Shown here piece after piece: positions 1-9,108 of a DNA stretch of 41,005 bases. The stretch comes from Planctomycetota bacterium (GTDB taxonomy: Bacteria > Planctomycetota > Phycisphaerae > UBA1845): NCBI GenBank assembly GCA_030616775.1, contig JAUWWQ010000038.1, positions 1 to 41,005 of the forward strand, given 5' to 3'. The notes beneath the pieces were generated by a model that saw only the letters and a program-made list of their open reading frames with translations, was not told the DNA's origin and searched no databases. How positions within the stretch are numbered: the stretch's first letter is position 1; each line of letters opens with the position of its first letter. The position numbers and the translations under genes are program-made.

Positions 1-370
1 ATGCTCCCCCGGGACTTTGTCGAGATTGCTGTGAAATGTTGTCGAGTCCGCCGCGGCGAACGTCGGCGCAGCTTGGTGGAGAGTCGAGGCGATATACGCT
101 GACCTGCCCCGGATTGACATGCTGAATAGTGCTTGGCCCGTAGGCGGAATCGTGACGCCAAGTGCCGCATTCGGACGCACGTCGGCCGCACCGGCCGTGC
201 CAACTGGCCTGGCGTCGTCGAGCTCGGCATCCGCATGTCACCCTTTCTCGGCCTGCCACGCTCTAACCTACGACAACACCTGAAGTTGTGCGCATTCTGG
301 GGGTCGAAAGGCCTGCCAAAACTGCCTAGAATCCCGAGAGGAGTTCCCGTGTGCAGCGGACCCGGGGAGT
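1..370. other. No convincing gene
   Basis: Open frames cross this stretch on both strands, but none shows a recognisable motif, a plausible start with a Shine-Dalgarno site, or a protein-like composition. An open frame at 133-483 runs through into the GIY-YIG gene in another reading frame and is Arg/Gly/Pro-rich, so I treat it as spurious. A partial gene entering from the left edge cannot be excluded. Confidence 0.5.
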
Positions 371-667
371 TTGACGGACAGGTCGCTGACATTCTGGACG
401 TACATCCTGGAGAATGCTGCCGGTCGGTTCTACATCGGCCACACCGACAACCTCGAGCGCCGCCTGCTGGAGCACAACGCTGAGGAGAAGATCGGGACCA
501 AGCATTGCCACAAGCACGGGCTGTGGCAGCTAGTTTGGTCGGAACCGCACCCGACACGTAGCGAGGCAATGCGGCGCGAACGTTTCATCAAGTCGCGCAA
601 GTCGGCAACGTGGATCCGCACGCATTTGCTCGCGAGTAGAGCGAGTCCCGATGGACATCGGGATTAA
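371..667 (+). CDS. GIY-YIG domain endonuclease-like protein
   Basis: This is a 98-aa single-domain GIY-YIG protein. The family is related to the UvrC N-terminal nuclease domain, and its small stand-alone members have mostly unknown cellular roles. The two signature strands are visible near the N-terminus as TYIL and FYIGHT, followed by the conserved basic segment NLERRLLEHN and, further on, SEAMRRERFIK, which carries the usual catalytic Arg/Glu pattern. The length is normal for the family. The start used is TTG with GGGGAG immediately upstream; the spacing is tight, so the start is uncertain, but the domain begins within ten residues of it. A truncated relative lies just downstream, so the two may descend from a local duplication or repeated insertion. 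Confidence 0.75.
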   Translation: MTDRSLTFWTYILENAAGRFYIGHTDNLERRLLEHNAEEKIGTKHCHKHGLWQLVWSEPHPTRSEAMRRERFIKSRKSATWIRTHLLASRASPDGHRD

Positions 668-725
668 CCGCTAGGTTGTAGGCCGAAGGTCCGCCTATGG
701 AGGATTCGAGTCCTACTCGGGGAGG

Positions 726-881
726 TTGTCGTTCTTTGTATACGTTCTTCAGAGCGAAACGACGGGACGGACGTACGTCGGGCAGACCGGTGATCTCAAG
801 CGCCGTCTGGCCGAGCACAATCATCCAGCGCATAATCCGCATAAGCAGACCACCCGGTTGGCGGGTCCCTGGCGGGAGTAA
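726..881 (+). pseudogene. Truncated second GIY-YIG protein (51 aa)
   Basis: Starting at a TTG that directly abuts GGGGAGG, this frame reads MSFFVYVLQSE..GRTYVGQT, then DLKRRLAEHN, and stops at TAA after PWRE. The first half is an excellent match to the GIY-YIG signature seen in the neighbour at 371-667. The protein ends at about 51 residues, before the conserved Arg/Glu segment that the full-length neighbour retains, whereas family members usually run to 80-100 aa. I therefore read it as a 3'-truncated copy. A relic is more likely than a functional nuclease. Confidence 0.65.
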
Positions 882-910
882 ACGTCTAAACGTCGAAACG
901 TCAAAACTTG
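879..910 (+). repeat. Tandem octamer repeat (AAACGTC)
   Basis: Three consecutive 8-mers read TAAACGTC, TAAACGTC and GAAACGTC, followed by a degenerate AAAACTTG. The array begins at the stop codon of the truncated GIY-YIG frame and ends at the Shine-Dalgarno site of the alcohol dehydrogenase. It could be a phased binding site or simple slippage. Confidence 0.7.
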
Positions 911-919
911 GGGGTTGAT

Positions 920-1927
920 ATGAGGGCGATGCTGCTAACTGCACCGGCGCCCATTGATGAGCGGCCGCTGGTATTGGGTGAAGTGGCCGATCCGACACCC
1001 GGCCCCAGTGAAATACTGGTGCGGGTCAAGATGTGCGGTGTGTGTCGGACCGATCTTCACGAGGTTGAGGGCGAGCTTCCCATGCGGCGGTCACCGGTTA
1101 TTCCCGGTCATCAGGTGGTCGGCACGGTGGCCGGTGTGGGTCAGGGTGTGAAGCGTTTTGAGGTTGGCAGCCGGGTGGGGATCGCCTGGTTACACGACAC
1201 ATGCGGTGCCTGTGAGTTCTGCGCCCGTGATGCAGAGAACCTCTGCAATGGCGCGAATTTCACCGGATGGACGGTTAATGGCGGCTACGCGGAGTATACC
1301 ACCGTTCCCGAGTCCTTTGCCTATGACATCCCCGATGGTTTCACCGACGAACAAGCGGCCCCATTGTTGTGTGCCGGCATCATCGGCTACCGGGCCCTGC
1401 GGATCAGCGGCATACAGCCGGGTCAACGTCTGGGTCTGTATGGTTTCGGCGCCTCTGCTCACATTGCCATTCAAGTCGCTCGACACTGGGGCTGCGAGGT
1501 GTACGTCTTTACACGCAGCGATGCAAACCGCCGGCTTGCCGGCAAGCTTGGGGCGGCGTGGGTTGGCAGTTCCGGCAACGAACCACCGGGAAAAGTGCAC
1601 GGTTCGATCATCTTCGCCCCGGCGGGCCCGCTCGTGCGCGACGCCCTCGAAGTGCTCGAAAAGGGCGGGACGGTGGCTCTGGCCGGTATCTACATGAGTT
1701 CCATACCGCCGCTTGATTACCTCAAGCACCTTTACGACGAGAAAGTTGTTCGCAGCGTCGCTAACGCAACCCGTCGGGACGGGCAGGAACTGCTCGATCT
1801 TGCGGCTAAGATCCCGATCCGCACGGCCACCCGTACGTTCCCACTTGAGGAGGCGAATCAGGCACTTGTGGCACTGAAGACCTCGGGCGTAACCGGTGCT
1901 GCGGTGCTGCGGGTTAATGGCGAATAG
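920..1927 (+). CDS. Zinc-dependent alcohol dehydrogenase (MDR family)
   Basis: This is a 335-aa medium-chain dehydrogenase that should oxidise or reduce alcohols and aldehydes with NAD(P) in the cytosol. The catalytic zinc ligands are visible as Cys42 (GVCRTD), His64 (PGH) and Cys151. The structural zinc loop has four cysteines at 95, 98, 101 and 109 (CGACEFC..LC). The nucleotide-binding loop [10 protein letters not shown] lies at about 172-181; its third glycine is replaced by Ala, as in several members of the AdhA/AdhP-like subgroup. I chose ATG 920 because GGGGG lies five bases upstream and the homologous N-terminus begins there; a TTG 12 bases earlier is in frame. The gene stands alone, so the substrate cannot be deduced from context. 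Confidence 0.88.
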   Translation: MRAMLLTAPAPIDERPLVLGEVADPTPGPSEILVRVKMCGVCRTDLHEVEGELPMRRSPVIPGHQVVGTVAGVGQGVKRFEVGSRVGIAWLHDTCGACEFCARDAENLCNGANFTGWTVNGGYAEYTTVPESFAYDIPDGFTDEQAAPLLCAGIIGYRALRISGIQPGQRLGLYGFGASAHIAIQVARHWGCEVYVFTRSDANRRLAGKLGAAWVGSSGNEPPGKVHGSIIFAPAGPLVRDALEVLEKGGTVALAGIYMSSIPPLDYLKHLYDEKVVRSVANATRRDGQELLDLAAKIPIRTATRTFPLEEANQALVALKTSGVTGAAVLRVNGE

Positions 1928-2107
1928 GGAATTATCTCAGGCTATTCGCCGTCTCTGATTGTAGATTCGCGGTCCGCTTGGGCGAAGGTCTTGTATGACT
2001 TTTCAGGGAGCTGTGGTTCGGTTGGCACTTGCTGCAACCGGTCCTAAGTGATTGAATACACGTGGAATCGGTCTATACCTGGGAGTGCTTGCTGTAAGAA
2101 GTCTGTC

Positions 2108-2926
2108 ATGTCTTCATGGAAACACTGGACGGTAAACAGCGTGTTACTTGTCGCTGCGGTGGTTTTGATCGCGCTGCTGGTGTCGCTCGACGGCGGCGCC
2201 GCACAAGACTCGACACCGCCAAGTGACCCGGGGACAGGGCGCGGTCGCCCCGCACCACTAGCCTCCGGCGAGTTTGCTAAAGTGCGCGACAAGATGGTTA
2301 CCAGAACGATCGAGCGTCCGTGGGATGGTCGCACGCGGGTCAAAGACTTCAACGTCCTTGCCGCCATGCGAACCGTGCCGCGCCATGTGTTCGTTCCGCC
2401 CAATATGCGCAGTCGAGCCTATGCAGACTCACCGTTGCCCATCGGTCACGGGCAGACAATCTCGCAACCGTATATCGTGGCCCTGATGACCGAGTTGCTG
2501 GCACTTACACCGGAGTCCAAGGTGCTGGAGATCGGTACCGGTTCCGGGTACCAGGCAGCCGTGCTCGCCCACGTAACGCCCCAGGTATACTCCATAGAGA
2601 TCATCAAACCCCTTGCCGAGCGGGCGGCCGAGACTCTGCGCCGGCAAGGCTACACCGAGGTGAAGACCCGCCGCGGTGACGGCTACTTCGGCTGGAAGGA
2701 AGAGGCGCCTTTTGACGCCATCATCGTGACTTGTGCAGCCGGGCACCTGCCGCCGCCGCTGTGGGAGCAGCTCAAGCCGGGCGGCCGGATCGTGATTCCC
2801 ATCGGTGGCCAACATGAGCTTCAGCGACTCATTCTTGTCACCAAGACGGCGGATGGAAAGCGGCGATCCAAGACCATCACCGCAGTCCGGTTCGTCCCGT
2901 TGACGCGCGATGCCGAAGGGGAGTAG
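2108..2926 (+). CDS. pcm: PCMT-like protein methyltransferase with N-terminal membrane anchor
   Basis: The 272-aa product belongs to the protein-L-isoaspartate O-methyltransferase family, which uses SAM to start repair of isoaspartyl residues. Family hallmarks are the segment IGHGQTISQPYIVALM at about 112-127, the SAM-binding motif VLEIGTGSGYQAAVL at about 139-153, and GRIVIPIGG near the C-terminus. Most members are about 210 aa and cytosolic. This one has an N-terminal hydrophobic stretch (residues 8-26) and then a Pro/Gly-rich linker, implying export or membrane anchoring. ATG 2108 puts that stretch right at the N-terminus; an in-frame GTG at 2048 has no ribosome site. The stop is 6 bases before the GTG of the next gene, so the two are probably one operon. 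Confidence 0.85.
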   Translation: MSSWKHWTVNSVLLVAAVVLIALLVSLDGGAAQDSTPPSDPGTGRGRPAPLASGEFAKVRDKMVTRTIERPWDGRTRVKDFNVLAAMRTVPRHVFVPPNMRSRAYADSPLPIGHGQTISQPYIVALMTELLALTPESKVLEIGTGSGYQAAVLAHVTPQVYSIEIIKPLAERAAETLRRQGYTEVKTRRGDGYFGWKEEAPFDAIIVTCAAGHLPPPLWEQLKPGGRIVIPIGGQHELQRLILVTKTADGKRRSKTITAVRFVPLTRDAEGE

Positions 2927-2932
2927 CAGTCC

Positions 2933-5377
2933 GTGAGAACGCTGAAACCCGCGGTGCGCAGGGGACGACCGGGCTGGGTCGTCTTTTTCGTGGCCGCCGG
3001 GGTGCTGGGGTTCGAACTCTCCCTGATGCGGGTGCTGCTGGTTGCAAGCTGGCATCACTTCGCCTTTCTGGTGATCAGCATCGTTCTTCTAGGCTTCGGT
3101 GCCAGCGGTACGGCGTTGAGTTTGTTCCGAACAAAGCTGCTGGCTCGCGGTGAAGGTGTGTTGTTTGCCCTGGTGTTAATCACCGCCACGTCGATGCCCG
3201 TTTGCCTGGGCGTCGCCCAACACGTTCCCATTGAATCACGCTTTGTACCCGCGCTCATGTGGCGACAGATAGGTCTCTGGATCCTCTACTGGTTCTTGCT
3301 GGGTGTTCCGTTTTTCATCGGTGCCGGTGCTATTGGTCTGGCACTTATGACAGCCGGGCAGAATGTGGGGCGCGTTTACGCCGCCAACCTCCTGGGCAGC
3401 GCAGCAGGTCTGATGCTCGCGACGGCCGCTATGAACGTCATACCACCGCAGTGGCTGCCACTTTGGACGGGTGGGCTGGTTCTGGTTGGCGGAGCGGGGT
3501 TATGTCCTACATCCGTACGGCGTCGCATTGTCGCGACCGTTGTCTGCGCCGGGGCCGTTGCTGCGCAGTGCGTGATCGATCCGCCTCACATTCGCATCGA
3601 TCCGTACAAACACGGCGCGTACGTGCGGCGACTCGAGCGGCAGGATCAGGCCGAGCGCGTCGCCGTGGCTTACGGTCCTCGCGCGGTTGTTGAAGCCTAT
3701 CGCAGTGAGCTGTTCCACGACTTACCGTTCCTGTCGGTTGGCGCGATGCCGCCAGCCATAATGATGATGCTGGCAGACGGCCATGCCGCGGGTTCGGTGC
3801 TCAAGATCGCTCGCCCGGAGGATGCGGAAGTCATGGACTTTTGCCTGATGGCTTTTCCTTACAACCTCACTCCCGCAAATCCCAAAGTGCTGCTATTAGG
3901 CGAAGGGGGCGGAACCAATGTCTGGCTTGCCGCTCGCCATCAGGCCGACGTGATACACGTCGTACAGCCTGACGCCAACCTGATATCACTCCTTCGCGGG
4001 CCGCTTCGTGAACACGGTGGCTCAGTGCTCGACCTGCCAACCGTACGCCTCGTGACGACTGAACCGCGGCATTTCGTGGAGCATACGGGCGAGCGCTTCG
4101 ACCTCATCCAGTTTGTTACTCTGGAATCCTCCGCGGCGGGATCAGGTGGGGTACGCGGGCTGGCTGAGGACCATCTGATCACCGTTGAAGGGGTCGGCGC
4201 GGCTTTTCGGCGCCTCACCGATGACGGGTTGCTGGTGGCGACGCGAGGCATTCAGACCCCGCCCAGGGACAACTTCAAGATTCTGGCCACGTTCGCAGCC
4301 GCCCTACGCGGTGATGGCGTCGCCCACCCGGCACGTCACATTGTCATCGTGCGCGATTACCTGGCCGTTTGCACGATCGCTAAGACTACGCCCTGGACGC
4401 CGCAACAGACTGAAACTGTTCGCCGGGTGTGCGCGGAGCGGGAGCTGACCCCGGTCTGGTTTCCCGGCATCCGGGCGGACGAACTCAACCGGCCCGATAT
4501 GATGAACGGGCCGCCGGATGAAGAGGGGGATTGGTACCACTTCGCGGCCAAGCGACTATTATCGTCGACACCCGAGCGATTCATCGCCGACTGGCCTTTC
4601 GACATCCGCCCGCCCACTGATGATCGCCCGTTTTTTCTGGACTTCTGCAAAGTTACACGGTTAAACGAACTCAAGCGGGCGTTCGGTGACATGTGGTTGA
4701 CACGGACGGAGCTGGCGTTTCCGTTCGTCCTGGCGGCGATCGTTGTCGTCGGCGTGGTCGGCGCCGTCTTGACAATAGTGCCGTTGTTGTTCGTTCGTGA
4801 GTACGGGTATGGCGGCGGATTGGGAAGCATTCTGGCATATTTCGCAGCGATCGGCCTGGGCTACATGCTCCTTGAAATGGCCTTCCTCTCCCGGTTGACC
4901 CACTGGGTCGGGGACCCAATTAGCGCAGCCGCGGTGACGATTGGAGGATTTCTGCTGTCCTCCGGTTTGGGGAGTCTTTCCGCCCAGAAGTTTCGCGGCA
5001 AGCCGAATAAGTTGATTCGCGCGGTTGTAGGCGGTCTTATTCTGATGGGCCTATTGGAACTCATTGTCGTCCCCACCCTTGCCGGGGCAGTTGGCTCACT
5101 CCCGTATCTGGCACGCTGCGGCCTGGCCTTTGGGGCTGTCCTGCCGTTGGGGTACCTGATGGGCTTTCCGATGCCGATCGGGCTGGCCCGGCTGGATCGT
5201 GCCGCGCCTGCGACTATCCCCTGGGCATGGGGGATTAACGGCTTTGCTTCGGTCATAGCCGCACCGGCCGCGATCGCCATCGGCATGAGCGTGGGCTATA
5301 CCGCAGCCGGGGGAGTGGCGCTGGCCGTATATGTCGTACCGGGTCTCCTCTTTGCCAAGCTGCCACGGAGAACGTGA
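2933..5377 (+). CDS. Multi-pass membrane protein with spermidine-synthase-like methyltransferase domain
   Basis: This 814-aa protein has a bundle of hydrophobic helices at the N-terminus, a soluble Rossmann-type domain in the middle and a second helix bundle at the C-terminus. The central domain carries the nucleotide-binding loop VLLLGEGGG at about 318-326, followed by the acidic-rich region typical of the spermine/spermidine synthase fold. The C-terminal GLGYMLLEMAFL...GDP segment is typical of the large membrane-embedded relatives of spermidine synthase found in Planctomycetota and Deltaproteobacteria, whose substrates are unknown. The GTG start is inferred from coupling to the upstream methyltransferase. 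Two SAM-family proteins, both membrane-linked, in one operon suggest a shared envelope function; this is an inference. Confidence 0.8.
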   Translation: MRTLKPAVRRGRPGWVVFFVAAGVLGFELSLMRVLLVASWHHFAFLVISIVLLGFGASGTALSLFRTKLLARGEGVLFALVLITATSMPVCLGVAQHVPIESRFVPALMWRQIGLWILYWFLLGVPFFIGAGAIGLALMTAGQNVGRVYAANLLGSAAGLMLATAAMNVIPPQWLPLWTGGLVLVGGAGLCPTSVRRRIVATVVCAGAVAAQCVIDPPHIRIDPYKHGAYVRRLERQDQAERVAVAYGPRAVVEAYRSELFHDLPFLSVGAMPPAIMMMLADGHAAGSVLKIARPEDAEVMDFCLMAFPYNLTPANPKVLLLGEGGGTNVWLAARHQADVIHVVQPDANLISLLRGPLREHGGSVLDLPTVRLVTTEPRHFVEHTGERFDLIQFVTLESSAAGSGGVRGLAEDHLITVEGVGAAFRRLTDDGLLVATRGIQTPPRDNFKILATFAAALRGDGVAHPARHIVIVRDYLAVCTIAKTTPWTPQQTETVRRVCAERELTPVWFPGIRADELNRPDMMNGPPDEEGDWYHFAAKRLLSSTPERFIADWPFDIRPPTDDRPFFLDFCKVTRLNELKRAFGDMWLTRTELAFPFVLAAIVVVGVVGAVLTIVPLLFVREYGYGGGLGSILAYFAAIGLGYMLLEMAFLSRLTHWVGDPISAAAVTIGGFLLSSGLGSLSAQKFRGKPNKLIRAVVGGLILMGLLELIVVPTLAGAVGSLPYLARCGLAFGAVLPLGYLMGFPMPIGLARLDRAAPATIPWAWGINGFASVIAAPAAIAIGMSVGYTAAGGVALAVYVVPGLLFAKLPRRT

Positions 5378-5447
5378 GAGCCAGAGGATTAACAAGTCGG
5401 GGGGGCCAGGATTCTTGCGATTTGTTGCCCCGAGTCCTCGATGTTTC

Positions 5448-8400
5448 TTATGGGCACGGGCGCGGGCCGTCGAATGGATACGGCATGCCTCTGAACGCGT
5501 CCGCTGCCATTGTGGCATCGATGATGTCGATGACGTTGTCCGGCCTACTGGGGTACAAATCAGCACTTGCCTTGATCGGGGCGCCCGGTAGACTCCTGAA
5601 CTTGTCGAGGATCGCCACCACGTCGAGAATGTCCGGCTGGGTAGAGCCGCCCGACGTAGCGAATGGCTCGGCAACGTCACCCCACTTACCGGTGGTGAAT
5701 GTAGCTGCTGGCGCACCGGTCTCTTCGACTACTGTGCCACAAGCTTCTTCGAAGGCCCGCACCTCATACACTGCGCCGGGGACAATTTCCTCCCCGAAAA
5801 CACGCAGGATGTCCACCGTACCCCAGTCCAGAAGTACCGGTTCGCAGGCCAACCTGGCTCCCTTGAAGGTGGGTGGCGTGGTGCCCGAGGTGCCGGGGAG
5901 CTCCGAGACGTCAAACGGCTGCCCCACCCAGCGGGTCTCCCCATTATGCACGTCCAGAGGGGGTGGTAGATCCGCCAGGGTGACGCGCAAGGCCGTCTCC
6001 CGGCCGCGGTTCCACGGGACGAACGAGAGGTAGCGATTCCTCTCAACATGGTACAACTCCCGGGTGGGTGGTGCCGTTAAATGATACTTCACAGAAAGGG
6101 TGACAAATGACGCGCCGTTACACATCGTGGCATTCACGCTGCTCGACGGTTTCAGTTCGAAAACCGCAGGCCCATCACGGACGACGCCGTTGAACGAGTC
6201 AGCACCAACGATGATCTCATCTGTTTCGGGTACCAGGGGGCAGTCAGCGGTGTTCCATTCAAAAACCTCTCCGACCAGAAGGTAATTAAGACGGACAGCG
6301 ATGAACTCTCTGTCAGAGGAGAAATCTCCTATCGCGGTGAACGAGAGGGTAACGTCACTACCGGCGGGAGGCGGTGAAAGGATAATCAGGGTTTGCGGCG
6401 ATGTATCTCCTATGTTGCCCACCGGCGGGAACGAGTATGTGAATCGGTACTCGCGATAATCAGGAACGCCATCAGCGTCGCAGTCGGGACAGGCATAAAC
6501 CTCAACATCGTCCAAGTACCAGCCGGTCACTCCAGTGCATCCGTCCTTGCCGAACTCGAAGAGTAGCTCAATCGTGTCCCCGCCGCCCGCCAAGTCGCTG
6601 AGGTCGGCGATCGAGGTACCCCACTGTCCGCCAAGTCCGGTCCAACCCGCTTCGCCCGCCAATGGGTTGGTGCTGCCCTGCGGAGAGGCTGTATTGAGGC
6701 GGGCATTGTACGGATTGTGTTCAAATGCGCTACGCGGTACGATTTGCCAGGGCCCGCCGTTCACCCGGATCTTCACATTGCCGCCATCCCAACTGCCCTC
6801 CGTCCTGATGTAGTGCGTGAAAGACAGCATGGTCGAATCTGCATCCCCAGGCAGTACGATGACAGGGCTCAGAAGCGAGTGGACGGCGGACTCGTCCTGC
6901 TCGTCGCAGTCGCCTATATTCCTATCCTCACAGAACCATGCCACGCCGGGCCGTCCGAAGGGCAGCACGCCGGTGGTCAACGCCCAGTCGTAAGGCGTGG
7001 GCGGCCCGGAGTTGAACATCATCCAGCCGTCGGCGCCGCTCTCGAAGTCGTCCACAAAGATCGTGGTCCACGATGGACAGCGAAACGCCGCGTTGGAGGT
7101 CAGCACCCGATCGCCGAAACCACATTGACCGGCGGTGTCCATCTCCACCGCGCGCAGCGCCCTTGCAACTTCGAGTACGTCATCGGCGGTGATAGGGCTG
7201 TCAGAAGGACCGCCCGTACGCGGATCGTCGGGGATCAGGCCGATCAAATCTGAGCCCGCTTGGACAAAAGCGAAGAAGGCGTCCGTAAAATCGGAGGCCG
7301 GCGTCAGGTAGGTGGTCAGGGCGCGATACCAGATGGCGCCGGCTTTGATCGGGCCGATAGGGGCCACGGTGTAGCCGTTGAAGGTTTTACCGTCGGTGAC
7401 TATGGCAAACGCATGGTTGGGCACGCCGCTGCCGATGTGGACACCGCCGTTGTCGTACCACGGGCAGACGAAGAGGGGGCTGTTGGCCCGGTCGGGATCG
7501 CCGAAGCATGGCGGGTTCCACATATCGCGGATTGCCCCACCAAACGCGGCTGCATCCTCAGTGACAAGCCAGCGGACACCATCGCCACAAGATGTGCCGC
7601 GTGGATCGTTCGGGGTGTCGGTGCCCGGGCCGGTGGGGTGTGTCGGCCACGGAGCCCCACCCGGCGGACCGGCGAACGCAGCGTCGCCGTTGAACAGGTC
7701 AACCAGTTCTGAAAACACGTCGGAGAACGATTCGTTCAACTGCCCCGATTGATTCTGATAGATCAGGTTAGCGGTGAATTGCGTCACACCGTGTGTCAGC
7801 TCGTGCGCGGCGATGTCATCCGTGACCGTCCCCGGGCAGAACACCATCTGCACTCCGTTCCAGTAAGCGTTCGGGCACACCGGCGCGGTTGATTCCACTG
7901 TGGCGACTATGTACATGCCTATGCCGTCAATGCTGTCGCGGCCAAAGGCCCGCAAGTAATAATCATAGGTATCGCCAAGGTAGTCATATGCGGCGTCGAC
8001 ATCGAAGCGGCCGGTGGACGGACCACCCTCGGTGCGGGCGAGCGTTCCCGGTAGCGATGGGCTGCCGAACCCGGTGTAGATCATGCGATTCCGCGCGGTA
8101 CAGATCAGCGTCCACTGGTCTATGGTTTCGCCGGTGTGTGCATCGACAAAGAAGGCCTCCCGTAGCGCCGTGTCGGAGAGGATGATATGGTAGGCCAGAC
8201 GGGCCCCGGTGGGCGGATCACCGTACCAACCCGGGTCAACGATGACGAGTTCCGAGTGTTCAACTGTTGGTTGCCCCACTGTTTGCCTCATGTGAGAGAG
8301 TTCCGCTGAGGCGATCGCCGCAGCCTTACCGGCCGTAATCGTCGGCGTCAGTGTGAGCTTCGGAGAGATCGGGTAGAAATCCCCGTTGGCCGCCACGATC

Positions 8401-8810
8401 TGTCCCTCCCTGTCTTGATGGACTCTCAGCACTCCGGAGAAGACGGGGATGCCCTTGTGAACCTGCCGGTAGGTGGTGTGGGTGTGGCCGATCGAGTCGA
8501 CCCGCGATTCGCAGACTTCCAATTGCGCAAGTGGGTCCGTTACGCCAAAGAGCCCTCCGTGATCCCGCAAAAAGTCCACAGGTTGGACGCGCGCCTGTCC
8601 GCGAGGGGGCTTGACAGGGATAGGATCACCGTTGACTCCCGTGACGAACGAAGCAAGGCCGGTTGCTCGTGAATGCCGTACGTGCAGCGCATCCCCTGGG
8701 CTTTGTGCCCATGCGGGTGCGACCGTCACAATCATAGCCACAGCAACAGCGAAGATACACGGCAACAATGTGAACAGCCCGGCGAATCCCTTTCGGTAAC
8801 TGATCAACAT
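5448..8810 (-). CDS. Secreted M4 (thermolysin-like) metalloprotease with dockerin-like tail
   Basis: This 1120-aa secreted zinc endopeptidase starts with a signal peptide ending near AWAQ (residue 36). A fungalysin/thermolysin-type propeptide with a PepSY-like part follows (about 70-230). The catalytic domain has HELTH at 336-340 (zinc ligands His336 and His340, general base Glu337), NESFSDV with the third ligand Glu360, and GGVHIGSG with the transition-state His458. After about residue 560 come cysteine-containing beta-rich domains (MAM or jelly-roll like). The last ~75 residues have a dockerin-like pattern (DILDVVAILDKF, then DNVIDIIDATM), a recurring surface-protein ending in planctomycetes. 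The ribosome site GGAGAGG precedes ATG. It probably digests extracellular protein. Confidence 0.92.
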   Translation of the reverse strand: MLISYRKGFAGLFTLLPCIFAVAVAMIVTVAPAWAQSPGDALHVRHSRATGLASFVTGVNGDPIPVKPPRGQARVQPVDFLRDHGGLFGVTDPLAQLEVCESRVDSIGHTHTTYRQVHKGIPVFSGVLRVHQDREGQIVAANGDFYPISPKLTLTPTITAGKAAAIASAELSHMRQTVGQPTVEHSELVIVDPGWYGDPPTGARLAYHIILSDTALREAFFVDAHTGETIDQWTLICTARNRMIYTGFGSPSLPGTLARTEGGPSTGRFDVDAAYDYLGDTYDYYLRAFGRDSIDGIGMYIVATVESTAPVCPNAYWNGVQMVFCPGTVTDDIAAHELTHGVTQFTANLIYQNQSGQLNESFSDVFSELVDLFNGDAAFAGPPGGAPWPTHPTGPGTDTPNDPRGTSCGDGVRWLVTEDAAAFGGAIRDMWNPPCFGDPDRANSPLFVCPWYDNGGVHIGSGVPNHAFAIVTDGKTFNGYTVAPIGPIKAGAIWYRALTTYLTPASDFTDAFFAFVQAGSDLIGLIPDDPRTGGPSDSPITADDVLEVARALRAVEMDTAGQCGFGDRVLTSNAAFRCPSWTTIFVDDFESGADGWMMFNSGPPTPYDWALTTGVLPFGRPGVAWFCEDRNIGDCDEQDESAVHSLLSPVIVLPGDADSTMLSFTHYIRTEGSWDGGNVKIRVNGGPWQIVPRSAFEHNPYNARLNTASPQGSTNPLAGEAGWTGLGGQWGTSIADLSDLAGGGDTIELLFEFGKDGCTGVTGWYLDDVEVYACPDCDADGVPDYREYRFTYSFPPVGNIGDTSPQTLIILSPPPAGSDVTLSFTAIGDFSSDREFIAVRLNYLLVGEVFEWNTADCPLVPETDEIIVGADSFNGVVRDGPAVFELKPSSSVNATMCNGASFVTLSVKYHLTAPPTRELYHVERNRYLSFVPWNRGRETALRVTLADLPPPLDVHNGETRWVGQPFDVSELPGTSGTTPPTFKGARLACEPVLLDWGTVDILRVFGEEIVPGAVYEVRAFEEACGTVVEETGAPAATFTTGKWGDVAEPFATSGGSTQPDILDVVAILDKFRSLPGAPIKASADLYPSRPDNVIDIIDATMAADAFRGMPYPFDGPRPCP

Positions 8811-9108
8811 GTTCCCTCTCCATCCGACACGTCAATCGAGTGAACCGGCCCGACGCAAGCCGTGAGCCAGCTACTAAACCGTGTCTTACAGACTGTAACC
8901 ACGGCACCCCACACTTCGCTTCCCACCGGGCAATCAGTGAGAATATTCTACCTGATGTCCTCAAGCGTTGCAAGAGCAGGCGTAGCCACGTGGAACATAT
9001 CGCCCGTGGGAGCTGTGTACGACCGCGACATCGACGCCCACGTCGGTCTGACAACCGTCTTCGCTCGTGCCTTCGGAGCGTTTTCAGTGAATCCCGCGCG
9101 GCAAGGTC
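8811..9108. other. Spacer between the protease and TPR genes
   Basis: This is about 298 bases between two genes on the minus strand. Short open frames on both strands have no recognisable motif or ribosome site. It must contain the protease promoter; I found no clear -35/-10 pair. Confidence 0.4.

Noticed and set aside
637-725. tRNA-like string before the truncated GIY-YIG frame
   Set aside because: GGATTCGAGTCC resembles a T-arm, but the T-stem has mismatches next to the loop and no acceptor or D-arm partner can be built. At most a decayed tRNA 3' half.
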